64,000 bases of DNA from Knoellia koreensis (GTDB lineage Bacteria; Actinomycetota; Actinomycetes; Actinomycetales; Dermatophilaceae): the NCBI RefSeq assembly GCF_013041615.1, contig NZ_JABEPQ010000002.1, positions 124,001-188,000 of the forward strand, written 5' to 3'. The position numbers were made by a program, and so were the translations under genes. Positions 10,843 to 20,174 of this stretch are shown piece after piece (the stretch's first letter is position 1; the number at the start of each line of letters is the position of its first letter). The notes under the pieces are model-generated. The model searched no databases. It was not told the DNA's origin and was given only the letters and a program-made list of their open reading frames with translations.

Positions 10843-11472
10843 GTGAGCCAGAGTCCCACCGAACGTTCCGTCAACGACCGCATCGTCTGGATCGACTGCG
10901 AGATGACCGGCCTGTCCCTCGAGCACGACGCGCTCATCGAGGTGGCGGCGCTGGTGACCGACTTCGAGCTCAACCAGCTCGGCGACGGCGTCGACCTCGT
11001 CATCGCGCCGCCGGCGCAGGCGCTGGAGCAGATGGACGAGTTCGTCCGCACGATGCACACGACGTCGGGGCTGCTCGAGGAGCTCGCGGGGGGCACGACC
11101 ATGGCCGACGCGCAGGAGCAGGTGCTCGCCTACGTGCGCGAGTGGGTGCCGGAGCCGCGCAAGGCCCCGCTCGGTGGCAACACGGTCGCGACCGACCGCG
11201 GCTTCCTCGCGCGCGACATGCCGCAGCTCGAGGAGTGGCTGCACTACCGCATCATCGACGTCTCCTCGATCAAGGAGCTGTCGCGCCGCTGGTACCCACG
11301 CATCTACTTCAACGCACCCAGGAAGCACGGCGGCCACCGCGCGCTCGCCGACATCCGCGAGTCGATCGCCGAGCTGCGCTACTACCGCGAGGCAGCCTTC
11401 GTGCCGCCGCCCGGGCCCGACTCCGACACGGCCAAGAAGATCGCCGCGAAGTACGAGATCACCGGCGACTGA
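10843..11472 (+). CDS. orn: Oligoribonuclease
   Basis: DEDDh 3'-5' exoribonuclease that clears 2-5 nt RNA fragments (and pGpG) to mononucleotides in the cytoplasm. The 209 residues show the DEDD set: DCEMTG (18-23), DRGFLARD near 121 and HRALADI near 165. The GTG at 10843 is preceded by TAGGGT (10831-10836) ending 6 nt upstream, so the mRNA is probably leaderless. The C-terminal AKKIAAKYEITGD extension is typical of actinobacterial Orn. tRNA-His follows, and the PrsW-like gene diverges 64 nt away. Confidence 0.96.
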   Translation: MSQSPTERSVNDRIVWIDCEMTGLSLEHDALIEVAALVTDFELNQLGDGVDLVIAPPAQALEQMDEFVRTMHTTSGLLEELAGGTTMADAQEQVLAYVREWVPEPRKAPLGGNTVATDRGFLARDMPQLEEWLHYRIIDVSSIKELSRRWYPRIYFNAPRKHGGHRALADIRESIAELRYYREAAFVPPPGPDSDTAKKIAAKYEITGD

Positions 11473-11521
11473 AGGGTGGTCACGAGCACCCCTTCAGACC
11501 CGGTACGATGGTCGTCGCTTC

Positions 11522-11543
11522 GCGGCCGGCACTGACCGGCCGC
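11522..11543 (+). other. Hairpin in the tRNA-His leader
   Basis: GCGGCCGG (11522-11529) and CCGGCCGC (11536-11543) form a perfect 8-bp stem with a 6-nt loop, ending 8 nt before the tRNA. A -10-like TACGAT lies just upstream, so the hairpin would be in the 5' leader and may mark the RNase P substrate. Confidence 0.6.
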
Positions 11544-11551
11544 TGCGCATG

Positions 11552-11624
11552 GTGGGTGTAGCTCAGCTGGTAGAGCATCGCGTTGTGGTCGCGAGGGTCG
11601 CGGGTTCAAGTCCCGTCACTCACC
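11552..11624 (+). tRNA. tRNA-His (anticodon GTG)
   Basis: Cloverleaf with acceptor GTGGGTG/CACTCAC, D-arm with GCTCAGCTGG, anticodon loop TTGTGGT and T-loop TTCAAGT. The base at 11551 is G, the G-1 required for tRNA-His, and the discriminator is C. CCA is encoded at 11625-11627. Confidence 0.97.
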
Positions 11625-11629
11625 CCAGC

Positions 11630-11661
11630 GCGAAGGCCCCGACTCCGGTCGGGGCCTTCGC
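11630..11661 (+). terminator. Rho-independent-type hairpin after tRNA-His
   Basis: A perfect 14-bp inverted repeat (11630-11643 with 11648-11661) closed by the tetraloop TCCG starts 3 nt after the encoded CCA. No U-tract follows, as is usual in high-GC actinobacteria. A GTATGCCGCGTG element begins 12 nt later (11673). Confidence 0.85.
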
Positions 11662-11814
11662 CATGTCAGGGGGTATGCCGCGTGCTCACCCGCGCCTCCC
11701 GCGTCGCCCCCGCACTCCCCAGGGTGCCAGGGGCGCAGCATGGCGCGCAGCTGGCATCCCCGGACGCTCTGGACGGCTGGCCGCTGACCGCAGCTGGTGC
11801 GCGAGGATGGGCGC

Positions 11815-12441
11815 GTGTTCCTCCAGGGCAAGAACCACCAGCGGGTGATCCGCATCGGCGTCTGGGTCGCCGTCATCGGCCTGCTGCTCGGCGTGCTCAG
11901 CTCGATCATCATGGCCACCGCGGCCGACGCGCACACGGCACTGAAGTCCAGCGACCCCAAGGACGGCGCGACGCTCACCACCCCGCCGGCCCGGGTGGTC
12001 CTCACCTTCAGCGAGCCGGTCAGCACCAGCTTCGCCACCGTCACCGTGACGGGCCCGGACGGGCCCATCACCGAGGGCAAGGCCGGCGTCGAGGGCGACG
12101 TCGTCACCCAGGCCCTCGCCAGCGGCATACCCGATGGCACGTATGCCGTGTCCTTCCGCGTGGTGAGCGAGGACGGGCACCCGGTCTCGGACCGCCTGTC
12201 GTTCACGGTTGCGGCGGGCACCTCGGCGACGTCGACGGGCACGGCCACGACGTCCGGCGGGCCTGCCAGCAGTCCCCCGGCGACGGCCGTATCCCCCACG
12301 GGCGCGGCGGAATCCGCCAGCGACCAGGTCGCCGACAGCGGGCGCACGACCCGGGTCGGACTGGCTGTTGCGGTGGCTGCCCTGGCCGTCGCAGCCGGCA
12401 CTGCGGTCATCGCCCTGACCCGGCGTCGGGGCGCCGAATGA
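11815..12441 (+). CDS. Secreted CopC-domain copper-binding protein with C-terminal anchor
   Basis: 208-residue exported protein. An N-terminal signal segment (about 14-37) precedes a CopC domain that should begin at AHTALKSSDP after cleavage, leaving a His at or near the mature N-terminus as Cu(II) ligand. A second His lies in SEDGHPVSD. A Ser/Thr/Ala-rich linker leads to one transmembrane helix and a basic RRRGAE end. I prefer the GTG at 11815 because GAGGA sits 8 nt before it; an in-frame GTG at 11797 lies upstream of that site. No CopD or other copper gene is adjacent. cutC at 19.4 kb is unlinked. Confidence 0.85.
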   Translation: MFLQGKNHQRVIRIGVWVAVIGLLLGVLSSIIMATAADAHTALKSSDPKDGATLTTPPARVVLTFSEPVSTSFATVTVTGPDGPITEGKAGVEGDVVTQALASGIPDGTYAVSFRVVSEDGHPVSDRLSFTVAAGTSATSTGTATTSGGPASSPPATAVSPTGAAESASDQVADSGRTTRVGLAVAVAALAVAAGTAVIALTRRRGAE

Positions 12442-12499
12442 CACCGCAGTTCAGCCGATTTCACTCCGGCGGCACCCGGCTGCTACTGTCTCTCCTCGC

Positions 12500-12572
<73 letters not shown>

Positions 12573-12594
12573 CCACCTCTGGCGGATGACCGAA

Positions 12595-12625
12595 GCCCCC
12601 GTGTGCACCTGCACCGGGGGTTTTG
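12595..12625 (+). terminator. Terminator after tRNA-Lys
   Basis: CCCCCG and CCGGGGG arms separated by a short GTG/CAC-containing loop are followed by TTTTG, the only clear U-tract terminator in the window. It lies 20 nt after the tRNA. Confidence 0.7.
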
Positions 12626-12656
12626 TCGTTGGCGCACGCGGGTCCGAAGGCTGCGG

Positions 12657-13058
12657 TCAGACCCGCGGGTTCTCCTGGGGCTCCGAGCCGCCCCAGTAGA
12701 CCCAGTGCCATCCGTCGGGCTCCAGGGTGAAGACACCGGTGGTCCAGTAGGGCACGCGGACGGGCTCACCGTCCTCGACGACCTCGACGTGACCGAGGAC
12801 CTGGGCCCAGGCGACGTCTCCGCGGCGCCAGACCTTCACGTCCTCCGGGACCCACGGCAGGCCGTGCGCCGCGATGCTCTCGGCGACTGCGATGACCTGG
12901 TCGGGGCCCTGCATCAGCTCGCCCTGGCCGGACCCGGCGACCGCGATGTCCTCGTGGTCGAAGGCGGTTGCGACGTCACCGCCGGGCGTGGACATCGCCC
13001 GGTAGGTGCGCTCGATGAGCTCGCCGATCTCGGCGCGGGTCTGCGGGTCCGCTTCCAC
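12657..13058 (-). CDS. NTF2-like/SnoaL-fold protein
   Basis: 133 residues with the helix-helix-strand pattern of the NTF2/SnoaL superfamily: an N-terminal helix pair (TRAEIGELIERTYRAMSTPGG), then a strand with AFDHEDIAVAGSG and a Trp-rich sheet ending GWHWVYWGG. The family covers ketosteroid-isomerase-like enzymes and small binding proteins, so no reaction is assigned. The GTG start has TAGCCT (13065-13070) ending 6 nt upstream, fitting a leaderless transcript. It is the gene downstream of the GH92 enzyme on the same strand, but with its own promoter. Confidence 0.7.
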   Translation of the reverse strand: MEADPQTRAEIGELIERTYRAMSTPGGDVATAFDHEDIAVAGSGQGELMQGPDQVIAVAESIAAHGLPWVPEDVKVWRRGDVAWAQVLGHVEVVEDGEPVRVPYWTTGVFTLEPDGWHWVYWGGSEPQENPRV

Positions 13059-13144
13059 GGGTCAAGGCTAGGACCGCCCCTCCCCGTCCGGCGGCGTTTT
13101 CGCGAAGGCCAGCCGCAGGGCAGACCCCAGCCCGCCGGCCCCGT

Positions 13145-16100
13145 CTAGGTCACGGTCACGCTCACGGTGACCAGGGTGTCGTTGCGGCTGTCACCGACGA
13201 GCACCCGCACGGCAAACGTGCCGGGGACCGCCCACTGGTGCGTGCCCCGCAGGGTTGCGGTGCCATCGGCCGCCACGACCACGGTCACGTCCTGGGTCGG
13301 GGTGCCGTCGCCCCACGCGACCCGGCCCGTGTAACCGCCCGGTGCGGGCACGCCGCCACTCACCGTGCCCAGCGTGACGCTGGTGGATGTGCCCGCCTTC
13401 GCGGTCACGCCCGTCGCGGCGCGTGCGGTGACGGGGGTGCCGTTGTCGGCGACCGCGAACACGTGGATCCGCCCGTCCGCGTGCGGGTCACCGGTCTGGG
13501 CGGGCAGCGTCACGGACTTCACGGTCTTGCCGGACGGGATGGTCAGCGGCGCGGTGGCGAACAGGGTGAGCTGGCAACCGTCGGTGCCGGTCCCGTTGAG
13601 CCGCGTGGTCATCTTGAGCGCCACGAGGTTGCCGAACTGCGGCGAACCGCACCAGTCGCCGTACTGAATCGGGTAGGGCACGCTCGTGCCGTCGGTGAAG
13701 TGCACCGTGCCGACCGTGTCCTGGTTCTTCTGCGTGGCGGTGCCGATGAGGCTCAGCTTCGTCGCCCCCGGCGCGAGTGTCACAGGGAGCGTCTGCCCGG
13801 CACCGGTCGCGTTGTCGTTCTTGCCAGCCGGGATGGCGGGCATCGAGAACGACAGGTCCGACCCGGCCACGGTGAGGAGGCGTCCGGGAGTGCCGCCCGC
13901 GGCATACAGGGCAGGCCGGGAGATGCCCGCCTGGTCTCCGTCGCACGGCACGAGCTGGCCCGGGTCGCCGATGCACACGAGGTCGAAGCCGCTGGCGTAG
14001 GACGGCACGACGGCCTGGTGGACCACCGCCTGGCCGACGGCACTCGACTGCGCCTTGAGCCCGCTGACCGTCACCACCGGCTCGTACGGCCCCGGCTTGG
14101 CGTAGGTGTGCTCGCCGCGGACGGTGTAGGAGCCGAGGTCGCCGGCCGAGATGGTGCCCTGCGAGGTGGTGCCGTCACCCCACGCGATCGTCGCGGAGTA
14201 GTCGCTCGCCGTCGACTGCTTCTCACCGGAGAACGTGGCGACCGTGCCCGACACCGGTGTGCCCTCGACCCCCTCGAGCGCGTCGCCGGCGGTCACGCGC
14301 AGCCCTGCGTTCTCGGCCTTCGTGCCGTCGGTGAGGAACTCCACCTCGGCGAGGCGAGGTATGCCGCTGCTGGCGGTGACGACGAGCCGGTAGGTCGTGT
14401 ACGTGCCCGGCATGGCGACCTTGAACGGACGCGTCTGCGTGGCCCAGCGCCACTCCTCGCCGCTGCGCTGGTCGAGGACGGTCCACGAACGCCCGTCCTT
14501 GCTGCCCTCGAGGCGCCAGGCGGAGGCGGCGCCACCCGACGACCCGTTGGTCAGCGTGTAGAACGTCGCACGCTGACCCGCGCCGGAGAGGGTGTAGCTC
14601 ACCGTGGGCGTGGCCGTGCCGAACGTCACCGAGGTGGCGGAAGTGTTGTCGAACAACGCCTTCGCGTTTGTGGTCCCGGTCGCGGATGCGGTGCCGCGCT
14701 GGGGTCCGGTGGCGTCACGCAGGGGCAGCGGCTGCGCGTCACCCTTGGTCAGCGACGGTGGGGTCGCGTTGTTCTGGGTGCCGTAGTCCGACGGGCTCGA
14801 ACCCATCGTGAAGTCGAGCGTCGTCGCACCCGAGATCATCGAGTTCGGGATCGACACCGGCATGTAGCCGTCACCGTTGATCTTGAGCTTCTGCACGTAG
14901 ATGTTGCGCTCGGAGTTGGCCGGTGCGTTGACGACGAGGTCACCACCGCGACGGTGCACGGTCGCCTTGGTGAACTTCGGGGAGCCCACGGCCCACTGGT
15001 CCGAGCCCACCTGCAGCGGGTAGATGCCGAGCGAGGAGAGGATGTACCAGGAGGACATCTCGCCGTTGTCCTCGTCACCCGGGTAGCCCTGGCCGATCTC
15101 GTCGCCGACGTAGAGGCGACGCAGGATCTCGCGGACCTTCTCGGCCGTCTTCCACTGCTGGCCCGTCCAGTCGTACATGTACGGAATGTGGTGCGACACC
15201 TGGTTGCTCATGCCGAGCTGGCCCATCCGCACATCGCGCGCCTCGATCATCTCGTGGATCGTGCCGCCGTAGGAGCCGGGCTTGGTCGCGGTCTCCGGAG
15301 TGGCGAAGAACGTGTCGAGCTTCTTCGCCAGCGCGGCCTTGCCGCCAAGGAGGTTGGCCAGGCCGTTGCCGTCCTGCGGCACGTGGAACGCGAAGTTCCA
15401 GCCGTCGGTCTCGGTGTAGTCACCGCCCCAGACCTCCGGGTCGAAGGTCGCCGCGAAGCTCCCGTCGTCGGCCCGGCCCTGGAAGAACCCGGTCTTGGGG
15501 TTGAAGAGGTTCACGTATGCCGTGGCGCGCTTGAGGAAGTACTCGGACTCCTCACCCAGCTGGGTCCGGCGCGCCTCCGGCACGCTGGGGTCCTTGGCGA
15601 GCGCCGCGGCCTGGTTGCCGATGCCGAAGTCGTTGATGAGTCCCTCGAGTCCCCACGAGACGCTCTCGCCCGTGCTGTTGGGCGTGTAGCCGAGGAACGT
15701 CGAGGTGGCGAGGCCCTTGCGCCCGACGCCGGACGTCGTCGGCAGGGTCGTGGCGTTCTTGAGCGCGGCGTCGTAGGTGCCGAGCTTGTCCGGCAGCGGC
15801 ACGCCCCTGACGAAGGCGTCGGCAAACGCGACATCGGAGCTCGTGCCGGTCATGAGGTCGGCGTAGCCCGGCGAGGACCAGCGGGCCACCCAGCCGCCGT
15901 CGCGGTACTGCTGGACGAAGCCGTCGACGAGCTCGGCCGCGAAGTCCGGGTAGAGCAGCGAGTAGGCCGGCCACACGGTGCGGTAGGTGTCCCAGAAACC
16001 GTTGTTGACGTAGATCTTCCCAGACACGACAACGGCATTCGTGGTGGTCGCCGTCGCGGCGCCGGACTTGGCCCGCACCGGGCTGGCGTACTTGTAGTCC

Positions 16101-18259
16101 GGTGACGTGGCGGTGCCTGTGTTCTCGAACTGGCTGTTGGGGTAGAGGTTGAGCCGGTACAGGTTGGCGTAGAGGGTGCGCGCGTCGGAGTCCGAGGCGC
16201 CCTCGACCGACACGACCCCGAGCCGCTTGTCCCAGGCCGAGGTGGCGGCGCCACGGACCTGCTCGAAGCTGCGTCCCTGGAGCTCGAGCGTGAGGTTCTT
16301 CCGGGCCTGGTCGAGGGAGATGAAGGATGTCGCCAGGCGCAGCTCGACCCGCTTGGTCCTGGAGGTGTCGAACGAGACGTAGCGGGTGCCGCTGTGGCTG
16401 CCCGCGGCCGGTCCGGTGGCTGTGGCGGGACGGTCGAACGCGCCGTAGACGAACATGCGGCTGCGACCGACCGACAGGCCGCTGCCGTTGTCGACCCAGC
16501 CCGTCATGGTCCCTGCGGTCGCATCGACGGTGAAGGTGCCGTTGTCGTCGACCGTGTCGAGGACGAGGCTGCCCTTGGCTGCGGCGTCCGGGAAGGTGAA
16601 GCGGTACGCACCACCGTGGTCGGCCGGTGCGGTCTCGGCGACGATGCCGCCGTCGAGCGCGACCCGGTAGTAGTCGGGGCGAGCGACCTCGTCCTTGTGG
16701 TCGAAGGGAATCGCACGCGAGGTCGTGCTGCCGCTGGGCACCCCCGTGGCCGCGGACGGCAAGACGGACATCTGGTTGCGGTCACCCATCCAGGGAGACG
16801 GTTCGTGGGAGATGCCGAGCCCCTCCAGCACCGGACGGTTGGCAGCGTTGTTGTCGGCCTGGTACGAGTACTCCCACGACTTGGAGTTCGCGTCGGTGAG
16901 CGGCGTGAAGAACGTGAAACCGTTGGGCAGCGCGCTGATCGGCAGGTTGTTGCCGCGCGAGAACGACCCGGATGCGTTGGTGCCGCGGCGCACGTCGACG
17001 AGGTTGGTCGGGCTGGAGCGGTCGGCGCTGACCGGCGCCGGGTCGATCCGCAGGTCGTCGACCCAGCCGCCGAACCTCGTGCCCCCCTTGGCGGAGGTGT
17101 TGTCGTAGCCGAGCAGGACGGCGTCGATGGTCTTGCCGGCCGCCGCCGGGCCGAGGTCGACGACCACCGAGTTCCACTGCGCGGCATACAGGATCTTGCC
17201 CTTGCCCTGCCCGCTCGGCGAGAACGCCGTCTGGTGGCTGTCCGTCGCGCCCAGGTCGGAGAGGTAGGTGCCGTCGGTGAACTTCAGGTCGACGGCGACG
17301 TTGGTCGAGGGGTAGGTCAGGTCGCCCTTGACCATGTCCGGGATGACCTTGTAGCTGAGCTGGGTGCGGTCACCGACGGGGACGTCGACGTCGTAGAGAC
17401 GGTTCCAGGCGTAACCGCGACCGTCGGCGGTGTGCCGGCCGGCGTAGTGGAGCGCGCGGATGCCGGCCCAGCCCACGAGGGACTTGATGTTGTAGCCGGA
17501 CCGCGGGCCCTGTCCGACCTCGGTCACCATGGGAGCGGCCACCGGCGGGTTGGTGGTCGGGTCCTCGTTCAGCCCCCAGTCGGCAAGCTGGACGATGCCG
17601 CCGGAGTGGTTCGCGGTCACATCCAGCCGGTAGTAGGCGTACGACCCGGGCGTGGCCACGGTGAAGGTCTTGGTCTGGAAGCGCTCACTGAAGTCGAGGC
17701 CCGTCTGCCGGTCCAGGTCGGTCCAGGTCGTCCCGTCGGCCGACCCCTGGAGGGTCACGTCCTTGGGGTCGCGCTCGGGTGCGTCGTTCGCCGAGGTGAG
17801 CGACCACGTCACCGCCCTGCGGGCGCCGGACAGCTGGTAGCGGACCCAGCCGGTGGACTGGAAGGCGAGCCACTTCGTGTCGGGGTTGTCGTCCGACAGG
17901 TTGGCCGCGACCTCTCCGGGCGGGTTCTCCGCGCTGGCGGTGATGCCCACGACCGCACCGAGGAGGCTGCCGTCGGCTCCCTGGCTCCCGGTGACGTTCG
18001 ACTGCCGCGGGCCGTCCGGCCCGGCCTCCACGGTGGATGCCAGGGGTGCCGGCTGGCCGTCCTCGAACGACGTCTCGAACCCACCCGCGGCCACGCCCGC
18101 CGCGCGGGACGACGCACCCGAGCTCGAGGACGCAGACGGTGCGGGTTTCGCGGTCGGGGCGGCGCCGGCCGCCGACGCCCACCCGAGTGCAGCCGCGAGG
18201 ACGCCGACGACAACCGCCCTGGGAAGTGCCGTGCGGGTCAGGGCAGAAGTCGAGCGCAT
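13145..18259 (-). CDS. Secreted multi-domain GH92 family alpha-mannosidase-type glycosidase
   Basis: 1704-residue exported enzyme, the largest gene here. Order of parts: signal peptide (about 1-34); an F5/8 type C-like carbohydrate-binding region (about 85-210); the GH92 N-terminal and catalytic region to about residue 1150, with the hallmark GFWDTYRTVWP near 750 and GDEDNGEMSSWY near 1060; a second discoidin-like domain; and PKD-like repeats with WGDGT motifs at about 1360 and 1650. GH92 enzymes are calcium-dependent exo-alpha-mannosidases that trim mannan or N-glycans outside the cell. The frame is open to 18640, but GGAGG 4 nt before the ATG at 18259 and the signal peptide fix the start. 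A LacI regulator diverges. Confidence 0.92.
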   Translation of the reverse strand: MRSTSALTRTALPRAVVVGVLAAALGWASAAGAAPTAKPAPSASSSSGASSRAAGVAAGGFETSFEDGQPAPLASTVEAGPDGPRQSNVTGSQGADGSLLGAVVGITASAENPPGEVAANLSDDNPDTKWLAFQSTGWVRYQLSGARRAVTWSLTSANDAPERDPKDVTLQGSADGTTWTDLDRQTGLDFSERFQTKTFTVATPGSYAYYRLDVTANHSGGIVQLADWGLNEDPTTNPPVAAPMVTEVGQGPRSGYNIKSLVGWAGIRALHYAGRHTADGRGYAWNRLYDVDVPVGDRTQLSYKVIPDMVKGDLTYPSTNVAVDLKFTDGTYLSDLGATDSHQTAFSPSGQGKGKILYAAQWNSVVVDLGPAAAGKTIDAVLLGYDNTSAKGGTRFGGWVDDLRIDPAPVSADRSSPTNLVDVRRGTNASGSFSRGNNLPISALPNGFTFFTPLTDANSKSWEYSYQADNNAANRPVLEGLGISHEPSPWMGDRNQMSVLPSAATGVPSGSTTSRAIPFDHKDEVARPDYYRVALDGGIVAETAPADHGGAYRFTFPDAAAKGSLVLDTVDDNGTFTVDATAGTMTGWVDNGSGLSVGRSRMFVYGAFDRPATATGPAAGSHSGTRYVSFDTSRTKRVELRLATSFISLDQARKNLTLELQGRSFEQVRGAATSAWDKRLGVVSVEGASDSDARTLYANLYRLNLYPNSQFENTGTATSPDYKYASPVRAKSGAATATTTNAVVVSGKIYVNNGFWDTYRTVWPAYSLLYPDFAAELVDGFVQQYRDGGWVARWSSPGYADLMTGTSSDVAFADAFVRGVPLPDKLGTYDAALKNATTLPTTSGVGRKGLATSTFLGYTPNSTGESVSWGLEGLINDFGIGNQAAALAKDPSVPEARRTQLGEESEYFLKRATAYVNLFNPKTGFFQGRADDGSFAATFDPEVWGGDYTETDGWNFAFHVPQDGNGLANLLGGKAALAKKLDTFFATPETATKPGSYGGTIHEMIEARDVRMGQLGMSNQVSHHIPYMYDWTGQQWKTAEKVREILRRLYVGDEIGQGYPGDEDNGEMSSWYILSSLGIYPLQVGSDQWAVGSPKFTKATVHRRGGDLVVNAPANSERNIYVQKLKINGDGYMPVSIPNSMISGATTLDFTMGSSPSDYGTQNNATPPSLTKGDAQPLPLRDATGPQRGTASATGTTNAKALFDNTSATSVTFGTATPTVSYTLSGAGQRATFYTLTNGSSGGAASAWRLEGSKDGRSWTVLDQRSGEEWRWATQTRPFKVAMPGTYTTYRLVVTASSGIPRLAEVEFLTDGTKAENAGLRVTAGDALEGVEGTPVSGTVATFSGEKQSTASDYSATIAWGDGTTSQGTISAGDLGSYTVRGEHTYAKPGPYEPVVTVSGLKAQSSAVGQAVVHQAVVPSYASGFDLVCIGDPGQLVPCDGDQAGISRPALYAAGGTPGRLLTVAGSDLSFSMPAIPAGKNDNATGAGQTLPVTLAPGATKLSLIGTATQKNQDTVGTVHFTDGTSVPYPIQYGDWCGSPQFGNLVALKMTTRLNGTGTDGCQLTLFATAPLTIPSGKTVKSVTLPAQTGDPHADGRIHVFAVADNGTPVTARAATGVTAKAGTSTSVTLGTVSGGVPAPGGYTGRVAWGDGTPTQDVTVVVAADGTATLRGTHQWAVPGTFAVRVLVGDSRNDTLVTVSVTVT

Positions 18260-18344
18260 GAGTCCTCCGAGCCACGTCGTTGTGTGCACCACCACGCGCT
18301 GTGGGGTGTTGGCATCCTTTGGCCGCGCCCCGCCGACGGCAACT

Positions 18345-18389
18345 GCGGACGTCCGCCTTGTCCGGAGCGGACAGGCCAACCGGACAACC
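18345..18389. promoter_or_regulatory. Candidate operator cluster between GH92 gene and lacI-type gene
   Basis: Within the 192-nt divergent region lie a perfect palindrome GCGGACGTCCGC (18345-18356), the inverted repeat TGTCC-GGAGC-GGACA (18359-18373) and CCGGACAACC (18380-18389). The last recurs inside the regulator gene near 18473. LacI-family proteins bind such palindromes, so this is the likely target of the adjacent regulator. Which of the sites is used cannot be told. Confidence 0.5.
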
Positions 18390-18451
18390 ACCGCACCGTG
18401 CTGGCCAGCGACCTGTTGCCGGCACCGGTGGCGTCTGGTGGGATCGGGCGC

Positions 18452-19498
18452 GTGACGACGATGTCTGGCCACCGGACAACCGCGGTACCGACGATGTCCG
18501 ACGTGGCGGCCGAGGCGCACGTGTCGGTCAAGACGGTGTCGCGCGTGGTCAACCGCGCCCCCGGGGTGCGGCCGGACACCGAGGCCCGAGTGCGCGCCGT
18601 CATCGAGCGCATCGGCTTCGGCCGGCACGGTGCTCCCCACACCCAGCTGAGCCGTACCCAGACCATCGGGCTGGTCATCGAGGACCTGGCCAACCCGTTT
18701 TACTCCCAGCTGGGCGCGGCGGTGGAGCGCGAGGCCCGCATCCGCCAGTACCAGCTCATCACCGCGTCTGCCGAGGGCTCACCGACCCGGCAGCGCGGCA
18801 TACTGCGCGGGCTCGTCGCCCGACGTGTCGACGGTGTCGTCATCGTGCCGGCCGACGACACCCCGGCCGGTGACCTGGCGCTCGGCGCGGACGACATCCC
18901 GATCGTCTACATCGACCGGCCCGTGCGCGGCGACGCGGCCGACACCATCGTGAGCGACAACGCCGGTGGTGTCCGCAGCGCGGTGGAGCACCTCGTCGCC
19001 CACGGCCACCACCAGATCGGCTTCCTCGGCGACCACGCCGAGTACTGGACGGCCCGTCGGCGGCGGGAGGCCTTCCTTGACGTCCACACCTCGCTGACGC
19101 TGCCCGGCGAGCCCCGCGTGGCCATGGGTCCGCACACGACGGAGTCAGCCGTGGCTGCCCTGACGCAGTGGGGCCGGGGCCGCGAACCGGTCACCGCCGT
19201 GATCACCGGCAACAACCGGGTCACCCTCACGGTGCTCCACGCACTGCGTCAGCTGGACCTTCGGTTGGCACTCGTGGGCTACGACGACTTCGAGCTCGCG
19301 GACCTCGTAGAGCCTCCCGTCACCGTGGTGCATGCCGATCCAGCAGCGTTGGGGCAGAAGGCAGCCCAGCAGCTGTTCGCCCGCCTGCTCGGTGATGAGT
19401 CCCCGCCGCAGACGGTCGTGATGCCCACGCGGCTCATCGTCCGGGCGTCGGGCGGCCCACCTGCGCGACCACGGCGGCGGCCAAATCCCGGTCGGTGA
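18452..19498 (+). CDS. LacI family transcriptional regulator
   Basis: 348 residues. An N-terminal helix-turn-helix of LacI type (TMSDVAAEAHVSVKTVSRVVN, about 14-34) is followed by the hinge and a periplasmic-binding-protein-like sensor domain beginning TIGLVIEDLANPFYS. Divergent from the GH92 glycosidase, it probably represses that gene until a mannose-containing sugar is present; this is inferred from position. The GTG at 18452 has GGTGGGA upstream, and the ATG at 18461 is also possible. The long open frame to 16394 is antisense to the GH92 gene and is not coding. The 3' end overlaps convergent cutC by 65 nt. Confidence 0.9.
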   Translation: MTTMSGHRTTAVPTMSDVAAEAHVSVKTVSRVVNRAPGVRPDTEARVRAVIERIGFGRHGAPHTQLSRTQTIGLVIEDLANPFYSQLGAAVEREARIRQYQLITASAEGSPTRQRGILRGLVARRVDGVVIVPADDTPAGDLALGADDIPIVYIDRPVRGDAADTIVSDNAGGVRSAVEHLVAHGHHQIGFLGDHAEYWTARRRREAFLDVHTSLTLPGEPRVAMGPHTTESAVAALTQWGRGREPVTAVITGNNRVTLTVLHALRQLDLRLALVGYDDFELADLVEPPVTVVHADPAALGQKAAQQLFARLLGDESPPQTVVMPTRLIVRASGGPPARPRRRPNPGR

Positions 19499-20174
19499 CG
19501 TCGTGCGTGCCGTCATCCTGGGCGCCGAGGGGTATGCCGTGTGCGGCCACCGGGCGCCGCGCCGAGAAGTGCACGGCGTCGACACCGGTGTCGAGCACCC
19601 GCCCGACCGTCCGAGCGCTGATGCCTCCACCGGCCATGACCTGGATGCGCCCGCCGGCAACCTCCACCATGCGACGAAGCCTCTCGCGGCCCTCAGGTGC
19701 GCTGACCGCGCCACCCGACGTCAACACCCGAGTAGCACCTGACCCGATCGCAACCTCTACGGCCGCAACGGGATCCGCACACACGTCGATGACCCGGTGG
19801 ATGGTCACCTCGCGGCCACCGGAGCGCTCCACCACCTGCGCGACGAAGTCGCCGTCCAGCTGCCCGCCAGCCACCTGTGCGCCGACGACGACACCGGCCG
19901 CGCCGGCGTCCAGCGCACGCTCGACGTCGGCGTACGTCACGGCGAGCTCGTCCGCCGTGTACCGGAAGCCACCGGGCCTCGGGCGCACGAGGACGTGGAC
20001 CCCTACGGCACCTTGGGTTGCGGCAACGGCTGCCTCGATCGTGGCGATCGACGGCGTCACTCCCCCGAGGGCCAGCGCCGAGCACAGCTCGACCCGGTCG
20101 ACGTCCAGCCCGACGGCGATCCGCACGCCCGCAGCATCCTGGACGGCGAGCTCGAGCTGCGGCTGGGCCGTCAT
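19434..20174 (-). CDS. cutC: CutC family protein
   Basis: 246-residue TIM-barrel protein of the CutC family, historically linked to copper tolerance though its biochemical role remains uncertain. Typical segments are RVELCSALALGGVTPS near the N-terminus, VHVLVRPRPGGFRY, TIHRVIDVC and VMAGGGIS. It starts inside the stop of the M81 peptidase gene (ATGA overlap), so the two are translated together. Its end overlaps the convergent LacI-type gene by 65 nt. Confidence 0.92.
   Translation of the reverse strand: MTAQPQLELAVQDAAGVRIAVGLDVDRVELCSALALGGVTPSIATIEAAVAATQGAVGVHVLVRPRPGGFRYTADELAVTYADVERALDAGAAGVVVGAQVAGGQLDGDFVAQVVERSGGREVTIHRVIDVCADPVAAVEVAIGSGATRVLTSGGAVSAPEGRERLRRMVEVAGGRIQVMAGGGISARTVGRVLDTGVDAVHFSARRPVAAHGIPLGAQDDGTHDVTDRDLAAAVVAQVGRPTPGR

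Noticed and set aside
18260-18640. N-terminal extension of the GH92 frame
   Set aside because: It overlaps the LacI regulator start antisense; the signal peptide and GGAGG place the start at 18259. Similar extensions were trimmed at 44286-44927, 34060-34701 and 59368-60717.
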